Of a DNA stretch of 64,000 bases, positions 27,480 to 36,404 are shown piece after piece. Location of the stretch: assembly GCA_922989275.2 (NCBI GenBank), contig OV277872.1:29218119-29282118 (forward strand), read 5' to 3'. Under the pieces are notes generated by a model. It did no database searches. It was not told the DNA's origin and saw nothing but the letters and a program-made list of their open reading frames with translations. Position numbers and translations under genes: made by a program. The DNA comes from Gari tellinella. Its lineage: Eukaryota > Mollusca > Bivalvia > Cardiida > Psammobiidae. The stretch's first letter is position 1. Each line of letters opens with the position of its first letter.

Positions 27480-28690
27480 GTCCGATATATTGACTTCTCA
27501 ATCCATAATGCAGTGATCAAGGGATATGTTATGTTTTGTCTTCGTTGATTAGAATAAGTGATGTTATATACTGTCCAATTATATTTCCACTTACATGTAC
27601 GTTTTAGTTTAATGACTTACAAGTCAATTAAATCGGTACACATGTATACGATTGATCGAACTATAAAGCCACACATTGAAGCTTATCAATACGTCAATAT
27701 AATTAACCTTGTATGCAAGTTCATGAATGAATAAAAATGCATTTTAATGACAGAATTATAATTTTAAGGAAGGAAACTGTATCTCAACTTTAAATATCAC
27801 ACATTTTAATGAGAAAAACTGTTATTACAACAAATCCTGACTGTAATATTTTCTAATTTTTTCAGACTAACTATTCCATCAACCATATATTTGAATACAA
27901 TGAAAACAAATGTACATTGAATGAGTCAGTTTTTTGTAATTCAATTTTTTACCATTATGCAAAATTTAAATAGCTGATAACATCTTTCTGAATACCTTTA
28001 TTCAAAACGATTTTAGCTTTTCTTGTAATGAATGTTGTGGACTACTTATTGGGCGAGACTTGTAGTCATTAGCTTTATCTATTTTTGAGAAAAATAAAAT
28101 CATCAAAATTCCAGGTTTTTGTCAGAAAAAGAGACCTAAAAGACAAACCACACGATAGATTTTGCCTATATTTTCACACATTGTTTCTTAGGCTATTATC
28201 ATTCTTCGTGAAAAGTTTCATACACATTGTATGGAAATTAAGAGCACCTGCGAAGTACCTTAAGTTAGTCTGGTCAATTCTGTAATGTGTGCATATCCTG
28301 AAAAAAGTTCTTCAGCAATTCATAAAGTGAGCAATGGACAATACTCTTGGTAAACAAAAACAAAATGATTTGGCATTTGGTCCCAAAAATATGGAATTTT
28401 GTGTTAACAAGTTTTCAAAAATCTCATTCAAATGCATTTTCAATGGGGAATGTTAACCAGAAATTAGCGATACGTTTGGATAGATGGTTATTATCCATCA
28501 GAAGTGTCAATGAAAATTCGTTGCCAATATTAACAACTTTGAGGACAGTACATCAATTTAAAAACACAAATAAAACGTTAAATAATTTTGTGTCAACCTT
28601 TCCATCGATTTAAAACACCCGCTCTAATATAAAAATAGAAGGGAACTCGGAGGTGTTGCGTTGGCAGTTTGGCATAGTATATATTGAAAT
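27480..28690. other. AT-rich unique-looking stretch, no supported gene
   Basis: Reading frames of 66 and 88 codons (28085-28285 and 28347-28613) have no recognisable domain, no repeat match in the window and no support for splicing. I do not call them genes, but this is one of the longest stretches free of MITEs. Confidence 0.5.
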
Positions 28691-28691
28691 T

Positions 28692-28757
28692 CCTATCAGC
28701 AAACAGTAGACTCTGATCAGACGCGGCGTCTGATCAGAGTCTACAGTGTTAGTCTAT
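28692..28757. repeat. Loopless core-1 hairpin
   Basis: CAGTAGACTCTGATCAGACG is followed directly by CGGCGTCTGATCAGAGTCTA and CAGTG. The inner CCGCG..CGCGG part is deleted symmetrically, and the outer arms share a GTAGACTC/GAGTCTAC change. Confidence 0.65.
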
Positions 28758-28802
28758 GTCCTATATATAGGATCGTGGGCACAGGCGGGTTAAACAGGCG
28801 GG

Positions 28803-29053
28803 TTAACCCTTTGAACCCTAGTCCCGCATATAGGCGTCCTTTTCAAACAGTATACATGTGAAAAGTGCACTTGTCCTATGCAAACAGTGAATACCCAGAT
28901 CAGAGGGCTCCGTAAGGAGCCCTCTGATCTGGGTATTCACTGTTTGTCAAAATGCAAAAAATTGACAAAAACAACCATTAAAAGTCAGAAATGGACTAGA
29001 CTAAAATGGAAACTGGGATTGTCCATTTGAAGTTTTAGGGAGGAAAGAGTTAA
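28803..29053. mobile_element. MITE family F copy, full length
   Basis: Left end TTAACCCTTTGAACCCTAGT; right end TTTTAGGGAGGAAAGAGTTA then A. Perfect hairpin (ACCCAGATCAGAGGGCTCC / mirror) within AAACAGTGAAT..ATTCACTGTTTG. Length 251 bp. Confidence 0.85.
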
Positions 29054-29380
29054 GAAAAGGAGAGATTTAATCAAATCCTTTCGGTCTTTATGTTAATTCT
29101 TTACCACTATAGTTTGTTTCTACTTTGGACCCACGCAAGCACTGCGTTTAGACCTTGTTTTAATTATTTTGTAAATCAGTTGGGGATTTTTGCGATCAAT
29201 GTCGGGTAATCTAAATCCCGGTGACAAATTACCTAAACTGGGTAATCACCGAGTTTTTTGTCGATACAAGAGCTCGGCAGAGATAACATTACTGATCAGA
29301 TATTTATCTAAATTTCTTTGTTAAACTGAGCACATTAAATCCGCCTATATTAGACTCAAATAAACTACAGTCAGAATTAT

Positions 29381-29460
29381 ACAGTGGAAAAAAAGTTATT
29401 CTTAACTTAAACTCCAATACATTACAATAAAATGTAATAAACTACAATTGTGTTTGTTTT
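29381..29460 (-). mobile_element. MITE family A left-arm fragment
   Basis: TACAGTGGAAAAAAAGTTAT and ATACATTACAATAAAATG match the A arm. It then runs into TG-rich sequence (TTTGTTTGTTTGG). Confidence 0.6.
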
Positions 29461-29507
29461 GTTTGTTTGGTTGTTTTGTTTGTGATGTTGTTTATTTTAT
29501 TTTAAAT

Positions 29508-29961
29508 AAGTAAGTCAGATTCTAAGATTATCAATAATTATGTACTTTCCCATCTAATCCTGTCTTGTGACATCTCTTTGGAATTGTCTTGAAAAGACAA
29601 TTCCAAAGAGATGCCACAATACAGGATTAGATGGACAAATCAGAAGTTAGTTGTATTTTAACCCTTCCCCAATAGAAGCGACTTTTAGCGCATTTAATTT
29701 ATTCCTCCGCTGAAGAAAATAGTTCCAATTTATACAGTCATGAATAGAATTCATAAGAATTATTTTCAGTTTCCTTGCAGATTATAGCTTAAAGCAGGCT
29801 GAAAGTAAAGCAGAATGTGCCTTAAGGCACATTCTGCTTTACTTTCAACCTGCTTTAAGTAGCCACATATCTTAAAAACTAGAAACAGGCTATGGGGTAA
29901 AGGGTTAAAGTTTTGACTAACGACCGTTTTGTTGTATGATGTTTCATAAAACGGGGCCCTG
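29508..29961. mobile_element. Element L, left end lost, carrying nested C element
   Basis: GTAAGTCAGATTCTAAG, a palindrome at 29550-29633 (CATCTAATCCTGTCTTGTGA / mirror, AGAGATG, GGAATTGTCTT) and the end TTTCATAAAACGGGGCCCTG match element L at 61823-62071. A complete C element (29658-29908) interrupts it between ATTTTA and GTTTTGACTAACGACCG. Confidence 0.75.
29658..29908. mobile_element. MITE family C copy nested in L
   Basis: Left end TTAACCCTTCCCCAATAGAA; right end CTATGGGGTAAAGGGTTAA. Perfect core-2 hairpin at 29790-29858 (CTTAAAGCAGGCTGAAAGTA / mirror; TGTGCCTTAAGGCACA centre). Confidence 0.87.
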
Positions 29962-30091
29962 TGTGATTACCTAAAGTCTGATCTTGCTCTTACCAGTTGT
30001 AAAGCAATATACACTAGTGTTTCAGCATTTATAATATGCGTTTATTTGTATAATAACAACGTATTTTCACTGTAATAAGCCAGTACATGGA

Positions 30092-30223
30092 TACAGTGGA
30101 AAATACAGTATTCTTTCCCGTGTAACACAAACAAATCGCAAAACGCTAAAATGCAGATTCCAACTTTTATAAATTTCTAACGATTAACCATAATATGTGT
30201 GGCAAACATCTTAGAGTCGTTCC
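30092..30223 (-). mobile_element. MITE family A left half, interrupted by B
   Basis: TACAGTGGAAAATACAGTAT, CCCGTGTAACACAAACAAAT and GTGTGGCAAACATCTTAGAG run up to the centre of A, where the B element starts (CCAGTGTTCC). No right half follows the B copy. Confidence 0.75.
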
Positions 30224-30742
30224 CCAGTGTTCCTTCTCTTTAACGGCCGGAATATTAATTCTATTCTAACAACAACACTTGTCGCGGTTTCCCAGTGATC
30301 ACACCCTATAACGACCTAGAACAACGATTCCTTCATTACAACAACGCTTGTGGCTGTTTACCAGTGCTATCACCCTATAACGACTCAAAACAACGATTCC
30401 TTCATTACAACAACGCTTGTGGCTGTTTACCAGTGCTATCACCCTATAACGACCCAAAACAACGATTCCTTCATTACAACAACGCTTGTGGCTGTTTACC
30501 AGTGCTATCACCCTATAACGACCCAAAACAACGATTCCTTCATTACAACAACGCTTGTCGCTGTTTACCAGTGCTATCTTGTCTCAAGGTTATATATTAG
30601 CGGACATTTTGACAGAAGAAATATAATAACGGGTGACAAATGTAAGCTATGTCTTAATGTTCCCCCCTATCATGACTCCCTCCGAACAATACGAGCAATC
30701 TTTGTCTTCCATAGGGTGTTGTTGTAGAGAAGGGGCATTGTA
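30224..30742 (+). mobile_element. MITE family B copy with five terminal units
   Basis: Starts CCAGTGTTCCTTCTCTTTAA; ends TTGTTGTAGAGAAGGGGCAT then TGTA. One diverged first unit (30225-30292) precedes four units of exactly 69 bp. The hairpin core is lost. It is an intermediate between single-unit B copies and the 8-kb satellite. Confidence 0.82.
30293..30580 (+). repeat. 69-bp tandem repeat, about 4 copies
   Basis: Unit: CACCCTATAACGACCCAAAA, CAACGATTCCTTCATTACAA, CAACGCTTGTGGCTGTTTAC, CAGTGCTAT. Period 69 measured at 30302, 30371, 30440 and 30509. Copies differ at only a few sites. Because 69 is a multiple of three, the frame translates as a repeated 23-residue peptide, an artefact. Confidence 0.92.
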
Positions 30743-30894
30743 TTCGTTAAAGCGTATAAGCGGGCCTGACAATTTATTTTTAACTGAAACTGTACACATT
30801 GCAGCGTTTTATTGTTCAGTAGAATAACTCAAATTTCTTGCAAAGAAAAGCGCCAGAAAACTTATATCACATCAACACTTTCACCGAAAATAAA

Positions 30895-31030
30895 CACAGT
30901 GCACGGAGAAGAGATTTCTTTTCTAATTTGACGCAAACGAGATGCAAACGCATTACAATAAAATATATAAAATGACAATTTGTTGACAGCTCTGACTAAT
31001 CTTTTTAATGTGAGTGGTCAGTTTGATAAA
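30895..31030 (-). mobile_element. MITE family A left-half fragment
   Basis: CACAGTGCACGGAGAAGAG, TTTGACGCAAACGAGATGCA, CATTACAATAAAATATA and GTGAGTGGTCAGTTTG follow the A left arm. The core and right arm are missing. Confidence 0.6.
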
Positions 31031-31274
31031 GACGAGTCGGGGTTGTCGAGGTTTTGCAGTAGTCTAGAGTTTTGACAGGTTACATGAATTTTATTGTCAT
31101 TTCTGAAAATAAGATATTCGACCCGCTTTTCATAACATAGCCCATATTGACAGATGTGTCAATAACGATTTATATTTATCTGGTTAAGCTTTATGATAGA
31201 CCAATCCGGGTAACCAAGCTCGTAAATCAGAAACAGACAAAAATGTTAACCGCCTGATTATTTGATTAGCAACA

Positions 31275-31495
31275 ACGCTAATATATTTGCAAACAGTTTG
31301 GATCTTGATCAGACGCCGCTTAACGCGGCTTCTGATCAGGATCCAAACTGTTTGGCACTATTATCGACAGTTCTTCAGTGATACAGTCTTAAATCTAACT
31401 TTGAAAGGATAGGGTAACGCTTTATTGATGGCGACGATAATATGACAGAGAAAGGGTAAAACACAGACGTAAAATTTGATGATGAAAGGGTTAGG
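31275..31495. mobile_element. MITE of E/G type
   Basis: Core-1 hairpin (GGATCTTGATCAGACGCCGC / GCGGCTTCTGATCAGGATCC), then CTTAAATCTAACTTTGAAAG and the end GATGATGAAAGGGTTAG. The left terminus is not clear. Confidence 0.65.
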
Positions 31496-31564
31496 GTCAG
31501 TTTTACTTCCATAATATTCATTGATTCCGGAATAACATTATTAGGCTATGGTGCGGTTCAGTCC

Positions 31565-31800
31565 TACAGTGGAGAATACGTTAATCTTTCCCGTGTAAAC
31601 GCAAACGAAATGTAACATACATTGCATCAAAATATAGAACGTTTCAGCGATTTAAAACTTCTCACAATTTACTTGTTATATGATTTTCAAACAGTCTGAG
31701 TCAGATCAGACACCGGGGAACACGGTATCTGATCTAGGTCCAAACGATTTGCAATGTAAATGATTGTTTATATTAGAAAAGAATAGGGTATTCTCCAAGT
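31565..31800 (-). mobile_element. MITE family A copy, diverged
   Basis: Starts TACAGTGGAGAATACGTTAA. Core GAGTCAGATCAGACACCGGG / CACGGTATCTGATCTAGGTC. Right end AATAGGGTATTCTCCA, last bases lost. Confidence 0.7.
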
Positions 31801-32014
31801 ACATGCATGTAATTGCTTTACTTGTTCGTCAGAACTTTAAACAACTGTCATTTTCTACACTCTAACACGTTGAATTTGCGTTTCGAAAAACCGCCGTCCT
31901 AGCTGTAACAAACGGAAACAGAATTGGACAACATGGCAACAATCTTTATTCAACCAATAAGTAAACAATTATTCAACGTGATTTCAAGCGACAATATGAC
32001 ATGTGATTGCTAAA

Positions 32015-32245
32015 TACAGGCCAATATACGCCTTTTTACCCCTTTGGTTTACCCCTCCACTCAAGAAAATAGGTCTCTTTTATACAGTTACGAATATGTT
32101 TTCTATATTCTAACAAGTGATAGCTTAAACTAGGCTGAAAGTAAATCAGAATGTGCCTTAAGGTACATTCTGTTTTACTTCTAACCTGCTTTAAGTGTCC
32201 AACTATCTTCAAATCTAGAAACAGGTATTGGGATAATGTGTTAAG
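32015..32245. mobile_element. MITE family C copy, diverged
   Basis: GTTTACCCCTCCACTCAAGA, a core-2 hairpin at 32124-32194 (GCTTAAACTAGGCTGAAAGT / AACCTGCTTTAAG; ATGTGCCTTAAGGTACAT) and right end TATTGGGATAATGTGTTAA. Confidence 0.72.
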
Positions 32246-32369
32246 TAGTCACCTGTTTTGAAAAAACAGAAACGTGTTATAGGGTAACGGGCTGAGTTCT
32301 CAACACTTATAAAGTTACGTAATTATCGGAGTCGATTACTCTGCATTTTCTGTTAGAAAAAGGATTGGG

Positions 32370-32420
32370 GTGGTACAAACTTTGGATCAAGATGAGATTC
32401 ATTTTGATCCAAACTGTATC
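32370..32420. repeat. Short core-1 relative
   Basis: CAAACTTTGGATCAAGATGA is mirrored by TTCATTTTGATCCAAACTGT. The CAGACGCCG part is absent. Confidence 0.45.
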
Positions 32421-32509
32421 CAAAGTGTTCAGTCATTCGCCTGTAGTGTATAAACTATTGAGCTGTCGCCGATTACTGGTTTAAAATTAACACGTGTATA
32501 TTCAATGGT

Positions 32510-32759
32510 TACAGTGGAGAATCTGTTATTATTTCCCGTTTAAACGCAAACGTACGCAAACGCAAAGCGCTAAAACGTAGAAAAGAACAACTTTTGGATA
32601 ATTCTGATATTTCATGTTTATCTTGATGGCAAACAGTTCGGAGCCTGATCAGACGCCGGGTTACCCGGCGTCTGATCTGGCTCCAAACTGTTTGTAAAAG
32701 AAAAAATAGTTTTAGCGTAAACGCGTTTATCGGGAAAGAATAACAGATTCTCCACTGTA
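32510..32759 (-). mobile_element. MITE family A copy, young
   Basis: Mirrored ends TACAGTGGAGAATCTGTTAT / reverse complement. Core perfect from CGGAGCCTGATCAGACGCCG. Very similar to 3314-3563 and to the inverse of 58340-58589. Confidence 0.88.
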
Positions 32760-32786
32760 ACACATGAAACAACACACACCCTTGAT

Positions 32787-33009
32787 AACAGTGGACAAGG
32801 CGTTATTCTATCCCATTTAGTTTGCGAACAAAACGAAGACGCTTTGCAAGAAGATGTACTTAATGTCTTTTTCAACAAATACTCAATGATTCATTTTAAT
32901 CGGAAAGGAAGACCATTTGGAGACTGGTCTAACTCCAAACTGTTTGTAATTGATATGCTTGTTTCAAAATTAAAGCGTTTGTTGGGAAAGAATAACGTCC
33001 CCTCCACTA
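32787..33009 (-). mobile_element. MITE family A copy, core deleted
   Basis: Starts AACAGTGGACAAGGCGTTAT and ends AACGTCCCCTCCACT. The centre retains only GACCATTTGGAGACTGGTCT, with the hairpin arms mostly lost. 28 bp downstream of another A copy. Confidence 0.65.
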
Positions 33010-33189
33010 AAACCTTAATTACAGCACATCCTTTGGTTACTACAAAATAGCCCACACCCTTGGCAACCTCTATCAAATACACACAACTTTGAGACAGTTT
33101 AACTTGACATTTGACAAAGAATCAAGTTTTTGCCAATTACAGTGTGAATCCACTTACATCTGATTAAATAGTGGTAATAGGTTTATCAT

Positions 33190-33427
33190 TTAGCCTTTCA
33201 TTGTCAAATTATGTCGTCTGCTTTAATCCTTTCTTCGTCAATACATAGTTTGCTCTTTTCAAAACATATTGGATCCTGATCAGACGCCGCGTTACGCGGC
33301 GTCTGATCAGGATCCAGACTGTTTGATACTGATCCAATATTTATAAGGTCAAAATACCTAAATATGAGAATAAGAACAGACGATAATTGTTTAAAATTGA
33401 TGATGTCATGGCAGTGTAGGGGGTACA
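33190..33427. mobile_element. MITE family G copy
   Basis: TCGTCTGCTTTAATCC, core-1 hairpin (GGATCCTGATCAGACGCCGC / mirror), AAGGTCAAAATACC, CAGACGATAATTGTTTAAAA, and right end TGGCAGTGTAGGGGGTAC. Confidence 0.72.
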
Positions 33428-33504
33428 GATGTTGCCTCACTAAGCGACTATTTATTTCAAAGTACGGTTTAAAGTAGATAATTATCTAGTTTGACGGAAG
33501 AAAT

Positions 33505-33575
33505 GTCGATACGAAAGTCAAACAGACTAAATAGTGATCAGAGGCTGCTGTCGCGGCGTCTGATTAGGATCAAAC
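33505..33575. repeat. Orphan core-1 hairpin
   Basis: GTCAAACAGACTAAATAGTG, ATCAGAGGCTGCTGTCGCGG and CGTCTGATTAGGATCAAAC: strongly decayed arms. Confidence 0.45.
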
Positions 33576-33613
33576 ATGTTAAGAATGCCCATGTGTAGTA
33601 AAAGTGTTAAGCA

Positions 33614-33812
33614 TACAGTAAAACTTATCTTTTACGACCACTAATATTTTACGTGTTTACGACAGGTGGCTGCCTAAAGCAAGTAAAACACAGTAAGACT
33701 GAAAGCTACTTGAGGAGCTTTCTGTTTTACTGTCATCTTGATTTAAGCTGTCACTTGTCTTTTAAACATCAATTAGCCTCCGTTTCAGTGGTCGTAATAA
33801 AGAGGTATTACA
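33614..33812. mobile_element. MITE family D copy
   Basis: Left end TACAGTAAAACTTATCTTTT then ACGACCACT; right end AGTGGTCGTAATAAAGAGGT. Core-2 hairpin, diverged outer arm (TGCCTAAAGCAAGTAAAACA / TGATTTAAGC) and AAAGCTACTTGAGGAGCTTT centre. Confidence 0.75.
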
Positions 33813-33940
33813 GCATTAAATTTGTTTGTACTTTGTAAGCGTTGACGTCAATATTTAAAAGTACAAACGACGAAAACTGTCAATGTTTCTACTTGTAACA
33901 GCCAGAGCAGGATATGTTTCTCTTTCGATAATCATACGGG

Positions 33941-34185
33941 TACAGTAAAGAAGGCGTCATTATTTCCCCTTTAAACGCTAACGAAACGCATTACATTAAA
34001 ATGAAGAAAATGACAACTTTTTTACAAGTTTGACTATTTATTTAAATCAATGTGACAAACAGTTTGACACTTGATCAGACGCCGGGAAACCCGGCGTCTG
34101 ATCAGGCATCAAACTGTTTGCCATTGAAATAATATATTAAGCGTGGACGCGTTTATTGAGAAAGAATATCGTCTTCTCTAATGTA
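33941..34185 (-). mobile_element. MITE family A copy
   Basis: Starts TACAGTAAAGAAGGCGTCAT and ends ATCGTCTTCTCTAATGTA. Core ACACTTGATCAGACGCCGGG / mirror, with GACACTT/GGCATC differing from other copies. Confidence 0.75.
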
Positions 34186-34189
34186 AATT

Positions 34190-34580
34190 TGTTTACGCAA
34201 TGACGTCAATAATAAACTTTAAGTGCAAACGACGAAAAGTGTAAAATCAAGAGCAGGCGGCGTTTCTTTTTCGAATTTTATATGGAGTTCAATAGACGAT
34301 AATTTATCGAATGACACTTTCTTAAATTCCTTATCTTTAGCATCTTGCTATATTTTACATCTTTAATAAAATATCGTGTAAAAGTAGAGTATTCTGGGGT
34401 TTGTTTTCGTTTCAAATAACTAATATAACCTTAGCGTCGAACCTTTTCGATTCTGATGTAATTCCGCGTACGATTAATCTGGATCCAAACTGGTTTTAAA
34501 AGTTATCACAATAATGGAAAGTGACAGTCGAATAAAGGTTTATCTATGATACCACATATTACAAGTAATAGTCTATCATA
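34190..34580. other. Intergenic, nothing recognised
   Basis: AT-rich. A decayed core-1 trace lies at 34435-34500 (TCGATTCTGATGTAATTCCG, ATCTGGATCCAAACTGG). Confidence 0.5.
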
Positions 34581-34582
34581 TT

Positions 34583-34830
34583 TTAACCCTTTCATGATCA
34601 AATTATTCGGGAGATTTTTACCCCTTCGCCGCTTTATTGTCGAATGCTTTAGTGTTGTCGTCTGCAAGACATTTTTTAAAATTAATTTTAAGGTAGTATG
34701 ACTTAATAAATACTTATAAGAGTGTCAAATAGTTTGGATCCTGATCAGACGCCGCGTTTTTCGGCGTCTGATTGGGACTCAAACTATTTGCAAACGCACG
34801 TTAAAGCCTCATTGAGAGTGAAAGGGTCAA
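34583..34830. mobile_element. MITE family E copy, full length
   Basis: Left end TTAACCCTTTCATGATCAAA; right end CATTGAGAGTGAAAGGGTCA. Core-1 hairpin (GGATCCTGATCAGACGCCGC / CGGCGTCTGATTGGGACTC). Contains TTCGGGAGATTTTTACCCC and GTTGTCGTCTGCA. Confidence 0.8.
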
Positions 34831-35079
34831 CGCTTAAAATGCATGTGGTATGTTGACTTTTATTTTTCAGTCAGTTTGGATTTTGGCCAGACGCCGAATA
34901 ACCCTAAGAACTTGCTTTTTCAACAAAGATAGTAAATTATTGAAACAGGAAGATGAAAATATCGAAATAAAAACCATGCAGATAAGTATTTTGTACCGGA
35001 CAGCTATTATTGAGATGTTAACACCTCATTTTCCTATATCATTTAACACTCTCTACGACAAAGACGACTAAATGATACT

Positions 35080-35260
35080 TTGTAAACAGTATGGGTCCTG
35101 ATCAGACGCCGCGATACGCGGCGTCTGATCATTACTCAAACTGTTTGACACTCGTATCGATATTCTGTCAACCATTCTGCCTGAAACCTAACGATATTGC
35201 AGACAACAATATTGAAGCAGACGACGCTAAGACGGTTAAAGGTGTAAAAACTCAAGATCA
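35080..35260. mobile_element. MITE of E/G type, partial
   Basis: Hairpin GGGTCCTGATCAGACGCCGC / GCGGCGTCTGATCATTACTC, then GATATTGCAGACAACAATAT, GAAGCAGACGACGCTAAGAC and AAATTTACCCATGAAATT-like decayed end. Confidence 0.62.
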
Positions 35261-35289
35261 ATTTACCCATGAAATTGTTAAAATGCTTT

Positions 35290-35580
35290 GATAATACTCG
35301 CCTGGTATTTGAAAATTAAACCCACACTGTCCCGATGACTGATCTGAATGCAAACTGACTGATTTTATTATCTATATTTGAATTGATCTTACTTAAAATA
35401 AATTGCTGAAGACAATTCGACAAGTATATGTTGAAGCATAATTATATCGCAGTGCAATGAACTTTGAGCAATGACTTAGCGAAATCTATATTGAACAGGG
35501 CATTATATCACCGATCATTTTTATCACCAATGGGTGTCGTCGGTAAATAGATCGTCTGTTATAAACCAATCAAAGATTCT
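35290..35580. other. Intergenic, nothing recognised
   Basis: AT-rich, no repeat ends or reading frames supported. Confidence 0.5.
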
Positions 35581-35587
35581 TTCTAAA

Positions 35588-35740
35588 TACAGTAGAAACT
35601 CGATAATTCGAACTCGCGATTAGTTTGAACATAACCATATTTCAAAGTTAAAACGTGGCTTAGCCACGTTTTAACTTTGAAATACGGATATGTTTGACTT
35701 GAGCAAGATCAACTTATCAAAATTCAACTTATGAAATACT
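35588..35740. mobile_element. Foldback element, pogo/Tigger-like end
   Basis: Starts TACAGTAGAAACTCGATAAT then TCGAAC, similar to pogo-group ends. The centre 35637-35691 is a strong palindrome (TTTCAAAGTTAAAACGTGGC / mirror, centre GGCTTAGCC). The right end is diverged (GAGCAAGATCAACTTATCAA). Confidence 0.6.
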
Positions 35741-35752
35741 GGTACGATTGAT

Positions 35753-36005
35753 TTAACTCTTTCCTCCCTGAAACTTTAAATGGACAATTCCAGTTTCCAT
35801 TTTAGTCCATAGTACATTTCTGACTTTTAAGGGTTGTTTTTGTCAGTGATTGGCACTATGACAAACAGTGAAGACCCAGATCAGAGGGCTCCTTTCGGAG
35901 CCCTCTGATCTGGGTCTTCACTGTTTGCACAGGACAAGTATACTATTCACATGTACACTGTTTGAAAAGGACGCCTATAGGCGTGACTAGGGTTTAAAGG
36001 GTTAA
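35753..36005. mobile_element. MITE family F copy, full length
   Basis: Left end TTAACTCTTTCCTCCCTGAA; right end GACTAGGGTTTAAAGGGTTA then A. Perfect hairpin CCCAGATCAGAGGGCTCCTT / mirror inside GTGAAGACC/GGTCTTCAC. Confidence 0.87.
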
Positions 36006-36090
36006 GCGAGTTGGAAGTATTGATTTTCGACTCTATCTGAAATAAGAGTATAGACCAGCTATTATAACTCTGTGAAGGAATGTGTGAGCA

Positions 36091-36284
36091 TGTTCACCCC
36101 CTCACTGTCATGAAGTCATCAATTTTAAACACTTGTTGTCTGCTTTTATTTCTTAAATTTCAGTTTTCGGCTTTTTTTCACTTGAGAAATATTGAAAAGA
36201 GTGTAAAACATTTTGGATCATATTCAGACCCTACGTCACGCGGCGTCTGATCAAAATCCAAACTGTTTTGCAAATAATTATTTC
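36091..36284. mobile_element. MITE family G copy, degenerate
   Basis: TTCACCCCCTCACTGTCATG, TTGTTGTCTGCTTTTATTTC, TTGAGAAATATTGAAAAG and hairpin GGATCATATTCAGACCCTAC / GCGGCGTCTGATCAAAATCC. Same word order as 821-1024. Confidence 0.62.
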
Positions 36285-36290
36285 AGTCGG

Positions 36291-36404
36291 GATAATGCAG
36301 GGGCATGGGAGAAGACATTATTTCTTTTCGTTTTTGAAAACGAAATAAAATTCAATACAAAGTAAGAAATGATGGCATAGTTTTTTTTATATTTCTCGCA
36401 AACA
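36291..36404 (-). mobile_element. Probable MITE A left half beside the satellite
   Basis: GGGAGAAGACATTATTTCTT, CGAAATAAAATTCAATACAA and TATTTCTCGCAAACA resemble the A left arm up to the central GGCAAACA. The satellite begins immediately after. The match is degenerate. Confidence 0.5.

Noticed and set aside
28085..28613. Two short frames as host exons
   Set aside because: No recognisable domain, no convincing splice-site arrangement and no repeat or similarity support.
30295..30600. 101-codon frame with a 23-residue repeat
   Set aside because: It is the translation of four 69-bp units inside a B element; an overlapping frame is open too.
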